From Prorocentrum cordatum (lineage: Eukaryota; Sar; Dinophyceae; Prorocentrales; Prorocentraceae): a stretch of 64,000 bases of DNA. The notes beneath the pieces are model-generated. The model had not been told where the DNA came from. It ran no database searches and worked only from the letters and a program-made list of their open reading frames with translations. The position numbers and the translations under genes are program-made. Of the stretch, positions 10,851 to 22,140 are shown piece after piece. Location: contig CAUYUJ010003958.1 of assembly GCA_963575745.1 (NCBI GenBank), positions 296,658-360,657 of the forward strand, written 5' to 3'. Numbering within the stretch: the first letter of the stretch is position 1; the number at the start of each line of letters is the position of its first letter.

Positions 10851-11939
10851 TGGGTTCGGGTCCCGCAGCAGCCGCCGCCGCAAACTCACGTGGAGCACAC
10901 CGAACCTTTCGGACTCGGCGGCCCCCGTGCGCACCTCGCAGCGGCTTCCGCCCTCAAAGGAAGCCGAACCTGCGCGGAGCGAGGCCCGCGCCGATGGCGG
11001 CGCACCTGCGTCACCTGCGCGCTCGGGACTTTCGCCCCCGCGCGCGCGCCAATCGTGCAGCGGCCACCCGACTTACGCCCGGACCTGGAGCAGAAGGGCA
11101 TCCTTCAAAAACAGGAGACCCGCCGCCGGCCAAAAATTGGCAGATCCTCTGCTCCGCCCCCTCCCACTGCTCCTCGGGCGCAGCCTCACCGACCCCCGAG
11201 GCGACCCCCCACTCGCCCTCGAGGCTCTCCTCCAGCCGCTTGCCCACGTCTTGGAAATAGCCGCGGGGGGATTGTCACGGGAAGGGTCGGCTTGCTCTGG
11301 GTCGGTCCGGCCCCGCCATGACCTCCCAAAATCTCCGATGGTGTAGCACTTCGCTCGCTCCGCTGGCCCATCTTGCGTTATCGTTATCAATTGTTCCGTG
11401 TCATCGCGGGTATTTGGAAGCTGCTGGCTTGTGATAATTTCCCCAACTTGTCGTGTGAAGCTCTCCTTGGTGGAAGCAACGGCTTGGCCCATCGTGGCAA
11501 CGTGCTTGAATTGGGGTCAGAAGCCTCTTGGATGCATGTGAGGGTCTCTTGGGATGCCCTTCGGGGGGCACCTTGGAGGGATCTGTGGGGCCTGTTTGGG
11601 TGCCTCCAAGGAAGTGTCTCGGGAGTCTCTTGGGGCCTCTTGGGGGCCTCTTTCGGGCCTCCTGGGGACCTCCAGGGGGCCTCTTTTGGGAACGTGTTGG
11701 GGACCTGCTGGAGATTTCGGGGGGTCTCTTAGGGGCTCTGTGGCGGTCCCAGGGGTCGTCTTTGAGTAGAGGGCCAGGAACTCCTGAAGCAAAGCTTGCA
11801 CTCATAGGGTGCCTGAATTGTGCTCTGAAGTAACGGGGCCCCGATGACAATACGGCTGGCCGGCTCGTCGCCGCCCGTCGCCGCTGGGCCCCACTGGCGG
11901 TCCGTCCGTTTCGTCGTCGCGTTGTTTGTGCTGCTTCGA
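10851..11939. other. No supported gene; CTTGGGG-rich text
   Basis: Overlapping open frames at 10850-11350 are unsupported. From about 11530 to 11735 the motif CTCTTGGGGCCTC recurs irregularly. Similar text is at 16235-16325 and 22330-22690, and in complement near 3490-3590, so it is a low-complexity dispersed family. Confidence 0.4.
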
Positions 11940-12160
11940 ATTACTTTGCAGTGCTTTCCGTCGTTTAGCATTGATTCGCATCGATTTGCATTCTTTGCGC
12001 TGTCCTGCATTGCATTGCATTGCTTTGCACTGCCTTGCGCAAGCTCGCACTGTTTTGTTCTGGTGCGCAGTGCTCAGCAATGATCTGCGTTGCTTTGCCT
12101 TGCTTTGCGCTGTTTCGCACTGCGTTCTGCTGCATTGCCCTGCTTGGCGCTGCATTGTCT
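11940..12160 (+). repeat. TTTGCATTGC-type repeat, first block
   Basis: Irregular repetition of a roughly ten-base TTGCATTGCTT unit. A second block with the same unit lies at 12595-12780. Open frames reading NAKQCKAMQ on the minus strand are artefacts. Confidence 0.75.
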
Positions 12161-12362
12161 TGTTCATTCCCAGACAGCTCTCGGAGGGCTATACGAAAGC
12201 TTCAGGGTAGAAGCCGGCAGCGAAGGGTATCCAGGAAACTCTTTCCGTCGCCGGGCAGGCATCCCAGCCGCAGGCTGCTTGACGTCGCCGCGTGTCCCGC
12301 GGGCGTCTCTTCCTGCTCGCTCCCGAGACGCGTGCCGGATGACTTTCCGCAGATCCTTCGAA

Positions 12363-12548
12363 GCTCCTTGGGGTCTTCTTCCAAGCTCCTTCCTAGAGCT
12401 TGAAAGCTCCCCTGATATCCTTTCCAGCGGCCTTGGTTTCCGCAATTTCTTCGATGCTACTTGGGGTCTTCTTCGAAGTTCCTTTCTCGAGCTTGCAAGC
12501 TCCCCAGACATCCTTTCCAGCGGCCTTGCAAGCGCCTCCTGAAAGGGT
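12363..12548 (+). repeat. 93-bp tandem duplication
   Basis: 12363-12455 and 12456-12548 are similar, sharing TTGGGGTCTTCTTC and ATCCTTTCCAGCGGCCTTG. Confidence 0.75.
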
Positions 12549-12594
12549 TAATTACACGTGCCTTGGGGGTTCCGTCGCTAGCCGGATCACAAGT

Positions 12595-12780
12595 TGCTTC
12601 GCATTGCTTGACATTGCTTTGCATTGCGTTGCATGGGTTGGCGCTGGCTTGCATTGATCTGCATTGCTTCGCATTGCTTTGCAATGATTTGGAATGTTTT
12701 GCGTTGCCTTGTGTCGCTTCGATTTGCATTGCGCTGCAGACATTCGCACTGATTTGCATTAGTTTGTGTTGCTTTGCGCC
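12595..12780 (+). repeat. TTTGCATTGC-type repeat, second block
   Basis: Same degenerate unit as at 11940-12160. The two blocks bracket the 93-bp tandem duplication. Confidence 0.75.
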
Positions 12781-14040
12781 AGACCTTAGTTTGTACCAAG
12801 TGGATTGTGCCACCTAAATTGCACCACGTTGATTCCACAACCTAGATGGCAACGCATATATATATGTATGTATATACACAAGCTGTATATATATATATAT
12901 ATATGTGGGAGGACGAAACTTGTCACATGCGATCCTGCTCCTTCCCTCCCCCTCTCTCTCTCTGCATTATCCCGTCCCTCCCCCCTTCCTCGCCCTTTTC
13001 TTCCTTACATCTCTCATGATTCCCTTCCGTACTCCTTTCTTGATCTCCTCATCCCCCTCTCCATCTCTCCTTCCTTCAACCTCCCACCTGTCTGCTCTTC
13101 CCCCTTCCTCTCTCCCTTCCTAGCTACCCTCTTCCGCCCATCTCTCATGCTTCCCTTCCCTACTCCTTCATGTTCCTCCTCATATCCCTTCCCATCTCTC
13201 CTTTCTCTTCCCTCCCACCTCTCTCCTCTCCCCTCTCCTTCTCTTTCCTTCTCGCTCCCTATTCCTTGCCTCCGCCTCCTTCCTCGCGTCTCCGCTCCTT
13301 CCCCCCCGTGCCGGCCTTGTCTCACGATTTTGAGTGGCACTGCGAGTGGCTCACTTGCTTGGGTCAGGGGGGCACTCGCCCGCAAGCATCTGAGTTATCG
13401 TTATCCCTCGTGTTCTCCCTAATATCATCTCTTCTTTCCTCTCCTCTTACTGTCCCCTCGCCCACTCACCAACACTCTTTCTCTTTCACCTACTCCCTCC
13501 TCTCAGCCGCATCTCCCGCCGCACAGAGCCGGTCTCCTCCACAGATCTGTCGTATCGTTCTTTGCTGCAGCTGGCCGGCAGCCAGCAACTACTGGCCAGA
13601 GGACGCACAAGAGGTAATTGAGCTCCCCCTGCCTACGCCCCTCGCGGCTGCTACCTTGAACATTGCACAGCGGACCAAGCAGGGAGGAAAACTTCCGGGT
13701 GACCGGCGGGGCGGGCCGAAGCGCCAACAAAAAGCCACCCAATACCTTCCGTGCAACGATTTTTTTAAGCATAATTGATGACATGATTTTTTAAATCGCA
13801 TCTTCTAGTTCTGATGATACAATGAAGGCCCTTGTGGGCCTTTTGATAAAAAACTTTGCATTTTAATTGCATCATGAGGATGATAAATTTGTATGGGATG
13901 TCCATGGATCTTTGCAACTTCGGTTCCTGAGCGCCCCAAGACTTGCATCATTACCGTACATCTTCATGATTCAATTTCAATGCAAATAATGCGCTCCTTC
14001 CAAATCGTTGCATGAAAAGTTTTGGTGGCTTTTTGCCGCC
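12781..14040. other. No gene; pyrimidine-rich tract
   Basis: Contains (TA)n at about 12855-12904 and a strongly C/T-rich tract at 12935-13520. The 13.6-14.0 kb part is less GC-rich and holds nothing recognised. Confidence 0.5.
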
Positions 14041-15105
14041 ATGGACTGGGGCATCTACAAGCCGGCGAAGCGCTTGAGGCCTGAGCCTGCTGCGGGAGGC
14101 TGCGAGCCCGAGGGAAGCGGACGACTGCTGCGCCACAGGCACCTGGCGCCGACGCCCACGAGGACAACGCCAAGCGGCATCCCATGCACGCCGCCTAGCG
14201 GCATCCATGTGCCGCCGCCGCACCGCCGCAGCCCACCGACGCCAGCGCCGACGCCAGCCGCTGAAGCACTACGACGGGCGCTGCAACGCCAGAGCGCCGA
14301 CCAGGGCACCGACCAGACCGCCGACAAGAGCGCCGACCAGACCGCCGACCAGAACACTGGCGCCAACACCAAGCCCGGCGCCTACGCCTTGAGCTCGCGC
14401 GGACCGAGGCCCCCTCCTGGGCCGCCACCAACGCACCTGCGCACCGAACAGGGCGCCGACCAGAGCACCGACCAGGGCGCCGGCCAGAGCGCCGACCAGA
14501 GTTACGACAAGGGCGCCGACCAGGCTGCCGACCAGAGCGAAGACCGGAGCGACGACGAGAGCGCCGACCAGAGCGCCGACCAGAGCGACGACAAGGGCGC
14601 CGACCAGAACGCCGACCACAGCGACGACCAGGACGCCGACCAGAACACCGGCGCCAGCAACACGCCCGGCGCCTACGCCTTGAGCTCGCGCGGACCGAGG
14701 CCGCCTCCAGGGCCGCCACCGGCACACCTGCGCACCGAACAAGGCGCCGACCAGAGCGACGACAAGAGCGCCGACCAGAGCGACGACCAGGGCGCCGACC
14801 AGAGCGACGACCAAGGCGCCGACCAGACCGCCGACCAGAGCGACGACCAGGACGCCGACCAGACGACCGCCCTGAGCTCGCGCGGCCCGAGGCCGCCTCC
14901 TGGGCCGCCGCCGGCACACCTGCGCGCCGAACAAGGCGCCGACCAGAGCATCTTCGAGGGCGCCGGCCAGAGCGACGACAAGAGCGCCGACCAGAGCGAC
15001 AACCAGGGCGCCGACCAGAGCGACGACCAGGACGCCGACAAGACCGCCCTGAGCTCGCGCGGCTCGGGGCCGCCTGCAGAGCTTCTGCAGCAGGGAGACT
15101 GCTGA
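14041..15105 (+). CDS. Repeat-built hypothetical protein (ADQ-rich)
   Basis: An open frame of 354 codons begins at ATG 14041 (MDWGIYKPAKRLRPEP). After a Pro-rich N-terminal third it consists of eight-residue variants such as GADQSDDQ (24-base DNA period). Four spacers reading ALSSRGPRPPPGPPPAHLR interrupt it. The DNA repeat keeps several frames open on both strands, so openness alone is weak evidence. The conserved spacer and the sense-strand composition make the plus frame the best candidate. No function is implied. Confidence 0.35.
   Translation: MDWGIYKPAKRLRPEPAAGGCEPEGSGRLLRHRHLAPTPTRTTPSGIPCTPPSGIHVPPPHRRSPPTPAPTPAAEALRRALQRQSADQGTDQTADKSADQTADQNTGANTKPGAYALSSRGPRPPPGPPPTHLRTEQGADQSTDQGAGQSADQSYDKGADQAADQSEDRSDDESADQSADQSDDKGADQNADHSDDQDADQNTGASNTPGAYALSSRGPRPPPGPPPAHLRTEQGADQSDDKSADQSDDQGADQSDDQGADQTADQSDDQDADQTTALSSRGPRPPPGPPPAHLRAEQGADQSIFEGAGQSDDKSADQSDNQGADQSDDQDADKTALSSRGSGPPAELLQQGDC
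14290..15060 (+). repeat. 24-bp-period minisatellite with longer spacers
   Basis: Units of the type GCCGACCAGAGCGACGACCA repeat between four copies of a longer CTTGAGCTCGCGCGGACCGA-type spacer near 14390, 14680, 14870 and 15048. Confidence 0.8.
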
Positions 15106-16581
15106 GCGGAGCCCTCCCCAAAAAATAGCCAGAACAGCCCGAGGACTCCCAAGATGGCCCTGAGACAGTGTGCAAGAAAGCAGGTGTTCTCTGAAATTTG
15201 GATGGCAAGCTGCCCCCCTCAGGCGCCTCTCCTGCCAAGAGGCTTCCCGGGGCGCCCCAAGAGAACGCTTGCCCTCCCTTGAACTCCTTTCGGAAAAGCC
15301 GCCTTCCCCGAGAAGCTTCAAGAGTTTCCAACAAACCCTGGGAGGTCCCGGCAGGTCCCGAGAGGTCCCAGGAAAACCGACGTGGCCCAGGAGGGCCCAG
15401 GATGGGGCAGACAACAAAACCCCTGACGGGGCATTTCCGCCGTGGCCCGACAGAGCGGGGAGGAGAAGAAGGAGAAGGATTAGTTTTTTTGATTTCGTGG
15501 ATGATAAAATTACGAGTGATGGCGACGAGAATGAGGAAGACAAAGAGGACAACGAAGAGGAGGAGGAGGAGGAGGAGGAGAGGGAATGGAATACGACGAA
15601 ATCGATAGCGCCCGCGCCGGTGAACCCCCCACGGTGGGTTCGGCGGAGGCGCGCGCCTGATCCCTCAGATGCGGGGGTGGCGGAACCTCAACCACCCGGG
15701 CCCCCGTACTTGGTGGGCGGCGGATCTAGAACCTCGGAAGTCACCAGGACAAGACGGCCCAAGACATCCGCGGGGCGCCTTAAGAGAGCCCCAGGAGGCT
15801 TCCCAAGGGGAGTTCCAATAAGAAACTACTCCCCCCGCACCTCTGCCCGCTTCTGCCAGCGACGGAGAGAGGCGCGGGGCGCACGAACCCAAAAATCATC
15901 ATGTTGAGAGGGAAAGTAACGTCACAAGCTCGCAACGCCAAAGCTCCCAAGAGCTAACGGTTACGTAAACAATGCCCGACGCCAAGGCTTCCAAGAGCGA
16001 GCGGCAACGTAAACATCTCTGATCACCAAGGCCTCGAAAATAGCGCCGCATTCACGCACCTGAGGTCAAGATCCCCCATAACTCATATGGCTTGCTGATC
16101 GTCAGCCACCCTTGAACGACGTTCCCTTGCTGCTTCAAGGCAGCGCCTAGACATCCCAATCCAGCTCTGATGTATCCCATTCTACTAGAGAGGAGCCGGC
16201 GGCAGCGAGCGAAGCCCTTGCGGATTTACAAATGTGGTATCTCGGGGCTCTCTTGGGGCGCCTCTTGGGGCTCTCCTGGGCCGTCTTGGCAGCCTCTTGG
16301 GGCCCTTTTGGCCCCATCTTGGCGCGAATCTATTGTATTTGTCGAGAGATTGTGGCCTCGGGAGGGGGGCTGATGCGTGCATCGCAGTGCTGCGAGAGGA
16401 AGAGGAGATGTACCTTAGAAGACTTATAAAAACCATATCAAACCAGCACTTGACATTCTAGCACGCTTCAACGTGCCAGGGGGCACGGTGACTGATTATC
16501 GTTGTTATTATATCGTGCTCGAGAGTCATCTTTAGGCTCTGCGGGCTCGGCCATTCCTGGCGGCCGGGTTTCCCGCAAGCA
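15106..16581. other. Gene-free stretch
   Basis: Holds a short GAGGAG-rich tract (15555-15585), CTTGGGGC-type text (16235-16325) and no supported gene. Confidence 0.4.
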
Positions 16582-19080
16582 ATGTCCGCCTCGCTGCGTT
16601 CGTCGCGCCCGCCGCCTGATGTCGTGCAAAGTGCCTCGAACTGCCCCCATTGGTATTTTCTTATCTTCATGGCGATCCACGTGATGTTCTCCTCGTGCGT
16701 CGTCGGCCTCATCGCCGTGTTCCTGCTTGTGATGATTTGTTTTCCGCGTGGAAAACTCGTGCAATCAGCAAACATCGTGGGCAAGCAGAGGTTCCGACGC
16801 TTGAGAGGCAACGGCCGCTGCAGGCTTGGATGCGCGATTCGCGCGCGGAGGCAAGCCGGCGGCCTGCTCGAGGACGGCGATTTCACTGACATACAGATCT
16901 TTGTGAAGACGCCGCGGGGGCAAACGATCGCCCTGAGCTTGCGCGACTGCCACGTCGTCGATGACGTCAAACTCATGATGCAAGATGCTGAAGGTGCGCC
17001 TGCTGATCAACAACGATTGATTTTCGGAGGGGAGCAGCTGGAGAGCGGGCCCTTGCTGTCGACATACAACATTCAGAAAGAATCCGCGGTGCAATTGGCT
17101 CTCCGCTTGCGGGGCGTTGTGTCTTCTAAACGCACAGTTAAGAACATTATAACACCTGGCGTTGTTGACGCTATTTGTTGGTTTAAGCAAGATGGGCAAA
17201 TCGAAAAGGACTCGTCGAGATCAGATTGCAAACGATGCCAGGGTTGCGGTGCACTCGTGCGCTTAAATCGCATAGTATTTCACAATATGGGCCGGAGTAC
17301 AAAAAGAGCGAGATTATTTCTGGAAGAAGAACAAGATCTGATTACTGAAGCTGCAAGGAGTGGTATTTATTTACACGCCTCAGAATTCCATCCAGGAAGT
17401 TTAGTGTTTCAAGATATGGTGGCGCATTATGGATCAGAAGAACGCGTGCGCGCAGCTGTATCTACAGTGACAAACCGGGTACGGTTTTGCGGAGATATGT
17501 TTGAACTGAGAATGAACAGGGCGATCCGCATGCGAATGTCTTTGTCACGTGACACCGATAATTCTACTGTTCTTCTATGGTCTGAGTTGGAGCGCCAGCG
17601 TGGCGAAGCGCGACCAGTCGAGTCACGGCGCGCACGCTTGCAGATATTATTTCTCCAAGTGTACGTTCTTCGGACAGCGATGAGCGAGAACGGTCGCCAC
17701 ATGATGGCCAATCGCAAAACGCCATTCCTTCCAGACGCACTTTTTGAACTCGACATGAACAGCTTCCTCTGGTCGCTCTCCGCATACTTGATTCGTCTTC
17801 TAAAGGCCACCAATTACACACTGTATGTACCAGTCTTCAATCCATACGGAAGATGGGCCGAGCGGGGCAACGTTTGGAAAGTTGGAAGACGAGAGCCGGC
17901 CATCTTGGGCGAGCTCGTGCAGGTGGCGCTTCATTTCTTGGCATGGCCGGAGTCTGTGTTCGTATCGCCATGTTCGTTTGATGCGCACATGTGCAATCTT
18001 GTTTTAGGATTCCAGAGTTTTCGAGCCAAAGAAATATGGCTCGACGCTTTCGATCACATGACTAAGCATGCACGTTATTACAAGTTGTCAAGTGACGAAG
18101 CTGATCGCATTAAGGCCGAAGTTTTGCTCGTGGGAGATCTCGGACCAGGCCCAAGGCGATTGTTGCGCTGGTGCGCGGGCGCAGTGGCGACTAAAGACGT
18201 GCTTCGTGTTGGTGAGACGGAGGCGTTTGCCGACTTGCTCAACTCTCTCACGGAACACATCAGCACTCGTTTCGGCATCAGTGGAGTTATTCAAGTATAT
18301 GTTATTTTATGCGAAGTCTCAAAGGGTGTGAGCGACTTGTATACTGCATCTGGAAGACCATATGAATCTCGCGGCAGCTTGAGGCAATCTGATCTGCTTA
18401 AAATTCTGATGAATGAAGAACGAGACTTAGGATTTGACAGAATTGTTAACAGCGATCAAATGATTTTCAGCAAGTTTGTTGGTATATTGGATTTTTGCCG
18501 GACAAATTACCCAGGAGTGTGGTATCGCGCATGGCAGACGCACCGAGTTTCCTTGCGAGCGCTTCTTATGCGACCAGCACCGACGCCAACCCGACCAGAA
18601 AACATTGAAGTGGAAGAGAAAGAGGAGGCCCACAAGGCGTCTCTTGAGGCGTGGTTTCTATGTCTTCTTCTTCACTCGTTTCGCAATAATTATTGCTCCT
18701 CCCCGCCGTCCATCTTTCTTTCCTTCTTCTCATTTTTTCCCCCATCCCGTTGTTCTCCGTTGCCCTCCTGGGGCGGTACGGAGGAGAACAGGAAGGCGAA
18801 GGAGAGAAGGAGGAGGACGAGGAGGAGGAGGCGGAGAGCAGACGACGACGACGAGAATCGATATTCCCCGGCTGCAGAACGCACGAGCAATCGCAGCTGT
18901 CAGCTTGTACACAAGTCTATTAATCTGTCCGCGGTGGACCCCATGACGTGGCGCGCGCAAGCAATGTGGTATACGCAGGCGCTGTGGTGTACGCAGGAGC
19001 TGTTGTGGTTCGCACAGGTGCCGTGTCTACGGAAGCAGTGTGGCGTCGACAGTGCTGCGGCCCACAGTAGCGCTATGTGA
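16582..19080 (+). CDS. Membrane-anchored protein with an internal ubiquitin-like domain
   Basis: ATG 16582 opens 832 codons. Residues 24-54 are strongly hydrophobic (one or two membrane segments). Residues 104-178 align along their length with ubiquitin: [39 protein letters not shown] and the LRLRG end. The equivalents of K6, K27 and K63 are kept and that of K48 is Glu. LRLRG is followed by VV, not a second Gly or a stop, so the domain is embedded. A C-x2-C-x2-C cluster follows (residues 216-222), then about 460 residues of an unrecognised, coherent domain. Beyond about residue 690 the frame becomes low-complexity, so coding probably ends or splices near 18650. The codon use is less GC-rich than that of the other ORFs, which may indicate transfer or a different element. 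Confidence 0.7.
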   Translation: MSASLRSSRPPPDVVQSASNCPHWYFLIFMAIHVMFSSCVVGLIAVFLLVMICFPRGKLVQSANIVGKQRFRRLRGNGRCRLGCAIRARRQAGGLLEDGDFTDIQIFVKTPRGQTIALSLRDCHVVDDVKLMMQDAEGAPADQQRLIFGGEQLESGPLLSTYNIQKESAVQLALRLRGVVSSKRTVKNIITPGVVDAICWFKQDGQIEKDSSRSDCKRCQGCGALVRLNRIVFHNMGRSTKRARLFLEEEQDLITEAARSGIYLHASEFHPGSLVFQDMVAHYGSEERVRAAVSTVTNRVRFCGDMFELRMNRAIRMRMSLSRDTDNSTVLLWSELERQRGEARPVESRRARLQILFLQVYVLRTAMSENGRHMMANRKTPFLPDALFELDMNSFLWSLSAYLIRLLKATNYTLYVPVFNPYGRWAERGNVWKVGRREPAILGELVQVALHFLAWPESVFVSPCSFDAHMCNLVLGFQSFRAKEIWLDAFDHMTKHARYYKLSSDEADRIKAEVLLVGDLGPGPRRLLRWCAGAVATKDVLRVGETEAFADLLNSLTEHISTRFGISGVIQVYVILCEVSKGVSDLYTASGRPYESRGSLRQSDLLKILMNEERDLGFDRIVNSDQMIFSKFVGILDFCRTNYPGVWYRAWQTHRVSLRALLMRPAPTPTRPENIEVEEKEEAHKASLEAWFLCLLLHSFRNNYCSSPPSIFLSFFSFFPPSRCSPLPSWGGTEENRKAKERRRRTRRRRRRADDDDENRYSPAAERTSNRSCQLVHKSINLSAVDPMTWRAQAMWYTQALWCTQELLWFAQVPCLRKQCGVDSAAAHSSAM

Positions 19081-19084
19081 TTTT

Positions 19085-19228
19085 TACTCGGATTAGTAGC
19101 CGCGATAGTAGTAGTAATAGTAGTAGTAGTAGTAGAAGTAGTAGTAATAGTAGTGGTAGTAGTAGTAGTAGTAGTAATAGTAGTAATAGTAATAGTAGTA
19201 GTAGGAGTAGTAGTGGCACTAGTACTAC

Positions 19229-19262
<34 letters not shown>

Positions 19263-19336
19263 CGTAGTAAGAGTAGTAGGAGTAGTAGTAGCTCTAGTGC
19301 TAGTGCTAGTACTAGTAGTAGTACTAGTAGTAGTAC

Positions 19337-19412
<76 letters not shown>

Positions 19413-19477
19413 CGTAGTAGTAGTAGTAGTAATAGTGGTAGTAGTAGTAGTACTCGTACTAGTAGTAGTACTCGTAC

Positions 19478-19514
<37 letters not shown>

Positions 19515-19570
19515 CGTAGTAGTCGTAGTAGTAGTAGTAATAGGAGTAGTAGTAGTAGTACTCGCATATG
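19085..19570 (+). repeat. (AGT)n microsatellite
   Basis: Almost pure AGT triplets with scattered ACT, CGT and AAT variants over about 480 bases. The polySer, polyVal and polyLeu frames are artefacts. Degenerate ACT/AGT text continues to about 19830. Confidence 0.95.
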
Positions 19571-19903
19571 CAGAGTAATATTGATATCAACACGACTACT
19601 ATTACTAAGTACTACGACCACGAACCATTATTATAATTACGATCACCGATACAGCTACTGAGTATTCGTATCAAGTAGTACCACTAAGCGTGACTCGTAC
19701 TACTGCTACTACTAAGTCGTATTACAACTAAATACGACTAGTACTAAGGAGCGGTATCCCGAAGTACTAATAAATATTATCGTTCTAATAGTAATGACAA
19801 TTACCAGTACTACTACTACTACTAGATAATGGTAGTTGTTATTGAACTCCGTCAGACTAATAATATACAAACGATTATCAGGAAACATAGTTTTCGTACC
19901 GAC

Positions 19904-20675
19904 ACGCATATCGTTATTGTTACCACAGCACTACTTCTATCACCGAAACTGTTGAAAATCGTACTAACGCACTCATTAATCCAAAGACAAAGGGACGATT
20001 GCATTAAAGAACAAACCGAACTGCACCAGATAGCGCGCCGGTATCTGGTGCACCCGCTCTGCGTGAAATATAATTCACAACAGTGATATGTTCCTGCGAA
20101 AAACATGTAGTTTTTGAAGATCTGGCGAGCAAGTTGTAAACCGACTCTGTCATTTCAGAGACGAAGTGATGGTTCTCTTAAAAGGAAATAACACGTGAAG
20201 TCTCTGGCGTCCAAATCGTTCTAACTCAAATGTATTGCGCGCTACTTGCCGCTCGCTGCCGAACAGCCAGATACACGCATATTGTTTTTGTCACCACAGT
20301 ACTATTTCTATCACCGAAACTGTTGAAAATCGTACTAATGCACTTATTAATCTAAAGGCAAATGGACGATTGTATTAAAGAACGAACCGAACTGCACCAG
20401 ATAGCGCGCCGGTATCTGGCGCACCCGCTCTGCGCGAAATATAATTCACAACAGTGATGTGTTCGTGCGAAAAGCATATTGTTTTTGAAAGTCTGGCGAG
20501 CAAATTGTAAACCGACTCTGTGATTTCAGACAGGAAATGATGTTTCTCTTAAAAGGGAATAGCACATGAACTCGCTGGCGCCCAAATCTTTCTAGCTCAA
20601 GTGTATTGCGCGCTGCTTGCCGCTCGCTGCTGAAACGCCAGATATACGCATATTGTTATTGTTACCACAGTACTA
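19904..20675 (+). repeat. 371-bp tandem duplication
   Basis: 19904-20274 is repeated at 20275-20645 with a partial third start to about 20675. Each unit contains an inverted repeat: TGCACCAGATA at 20022-20032 against TATCTGGTGCA at 20042-20052, with one change in the second unit. Confidence 0.85.
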
Positions 20676-20689
20676 AAATTCTTTATTTT

Positions 20690-22140
20690 TAAGTTTTTTA
20701 AATATTAAATAATAAAAACGTTTAGTAAGTTAATCAATTTAATTAATAAAATCGTGACGTTTCGCTTCTATTACAGGAGCCCCGATTTAAATAATTTAAA
20801 TAATTTAAACCACCCGGGCAATAAATTATTTAATTTATTGAAATCAGCGTCCTTTCGTCGAGAGACGAACTTCAGTTATTTTATTAATTAAATTATTTAA
20901 ACTATTTAAATTTTGTAAATTATTCAAATATTTCATGATTTAAATAGTTTAAAACATTTAAGTAATTTAATTCATAAAATCGTAACGTTTCGCTTGTATT
21001 ACAAGAGCCCCGATTTAAATAATTTAAATATTCCAAACCACCCGGGCCATAAATTATTTAATATATTGAAATCAGCGTCCTTTCGAAGAAAGACGAGTTT
21101 CAGTTATTTTATAAATTAAATTATTTAAATTATTTAAATTATTTAAATTATTTAAATCTTTAATAATTTAAAAAGTTTAAATAATTTAAATAATTTAATT
21201 AATAAAATCGTAACGTTTCGCTTGTATTACAAGAGCCCCGATTTAAATAATTTAAATATTCCAAACCACCCGGGCCATAAATTATTTAATATATTGAAAT
21301 CAGCGTCCTTTCGAAGAAAGACGAGTTTCAGTTATTTTATAAATTAAATTATTTAAATTATTTAAATTATTTAAATTATTTAAATCTTTAATAATTTAAA
21401 AAGTTTAAATAATTTAAATAATTTAATTAATAAAATCGTAACGTTTCGCTTGTATTACAAGAGCCCCGATTTAAATAATTTAAATATTCCAAACCACCCG
21501 GGCCATAAATTATTTAATATATTGAAATCAGCGTCCTTTCGAAGAAAGACGAGTTTCAGTTATTTTATAAATTAAATTATTTAAATTATTTAAATTATTT
21601 AAATTATTTAGATTATTTAAATATTAAATAATTTAAATAATTTAAATAATTTAATTACTAAAATCGTAACGTTTCGCTTCGATTACAGGGGCCCCGATTT
21701 AAATAATTTAAATAATTTAAACCACCCGGACAATACAATATTTAATTTATTGAAATCAGCGTCCTTTCGAAGAAAGACGAGTTTCAGTTATTTTATTAAT
21801 TAAATTATTTAAATTATTTAAATTATTTAAATTATTTAAATCTTTAATAATTTAAAAAGTTTAAATAGTTTCAATAGTTTAATTAATAAAATCGTAACGT
21901 TTCGCTTCGATTACAGGAGCCCCGATTTAAATAATTTAAATAATTTAAACCACCGGGGCAATAAAATATTTAATTTATTGAAATCAGCGCCCTTTCGAAG
22001 AAAGACGAGTTTCAGCGAATTTATTAATTGAATTATTCAAATTATTTAAATTATTTAAATATTTAATAGTTTAAAAAGTTTAAATCGTTTAAATAATTTA
22101 ATTAATAAAATAATATGGAATCGCTTTTATTTACAAAGGC
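20690..22140 (+). repeat. AT-rich 228-bp satellite, about six units
   Basis: The anchor TTTCGCTT occurs at 20761, 20988, 21216, 21444, 21672 and 21900, giving a 227-228 base period. A degenerate seventh lies near 22120. Each unit has a conserved GC-bearing core (GAGCCCCGATTTAAAT, CCACCCGGGC, CAGCGTCCTTTCG). The rest is (ATTTAAAT)n palindromic AT. The third to fifth units are nearly identical. No gene is present. Confidence 0.95.

Noticed and set aside
13822-13860. AAGGCCC...GGGCCTTTT as a bacterial-type terminator
   Set aside because: Short, isolated, and the window is eukaryotic nuclear DNA.
14195-15552. Minus-strand Arg/Ser- and Val/Ala-rich frames opposite the ADQ repeat ORF
   Set aside because: The 24-base repeat keeps all frames open; composition is monotonous with no start context.
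19085-19660. PolyLeu, polyVal and polySer frames over (AGT)n
   Set aside because: Microsatellite artefacts open in several frames at once.
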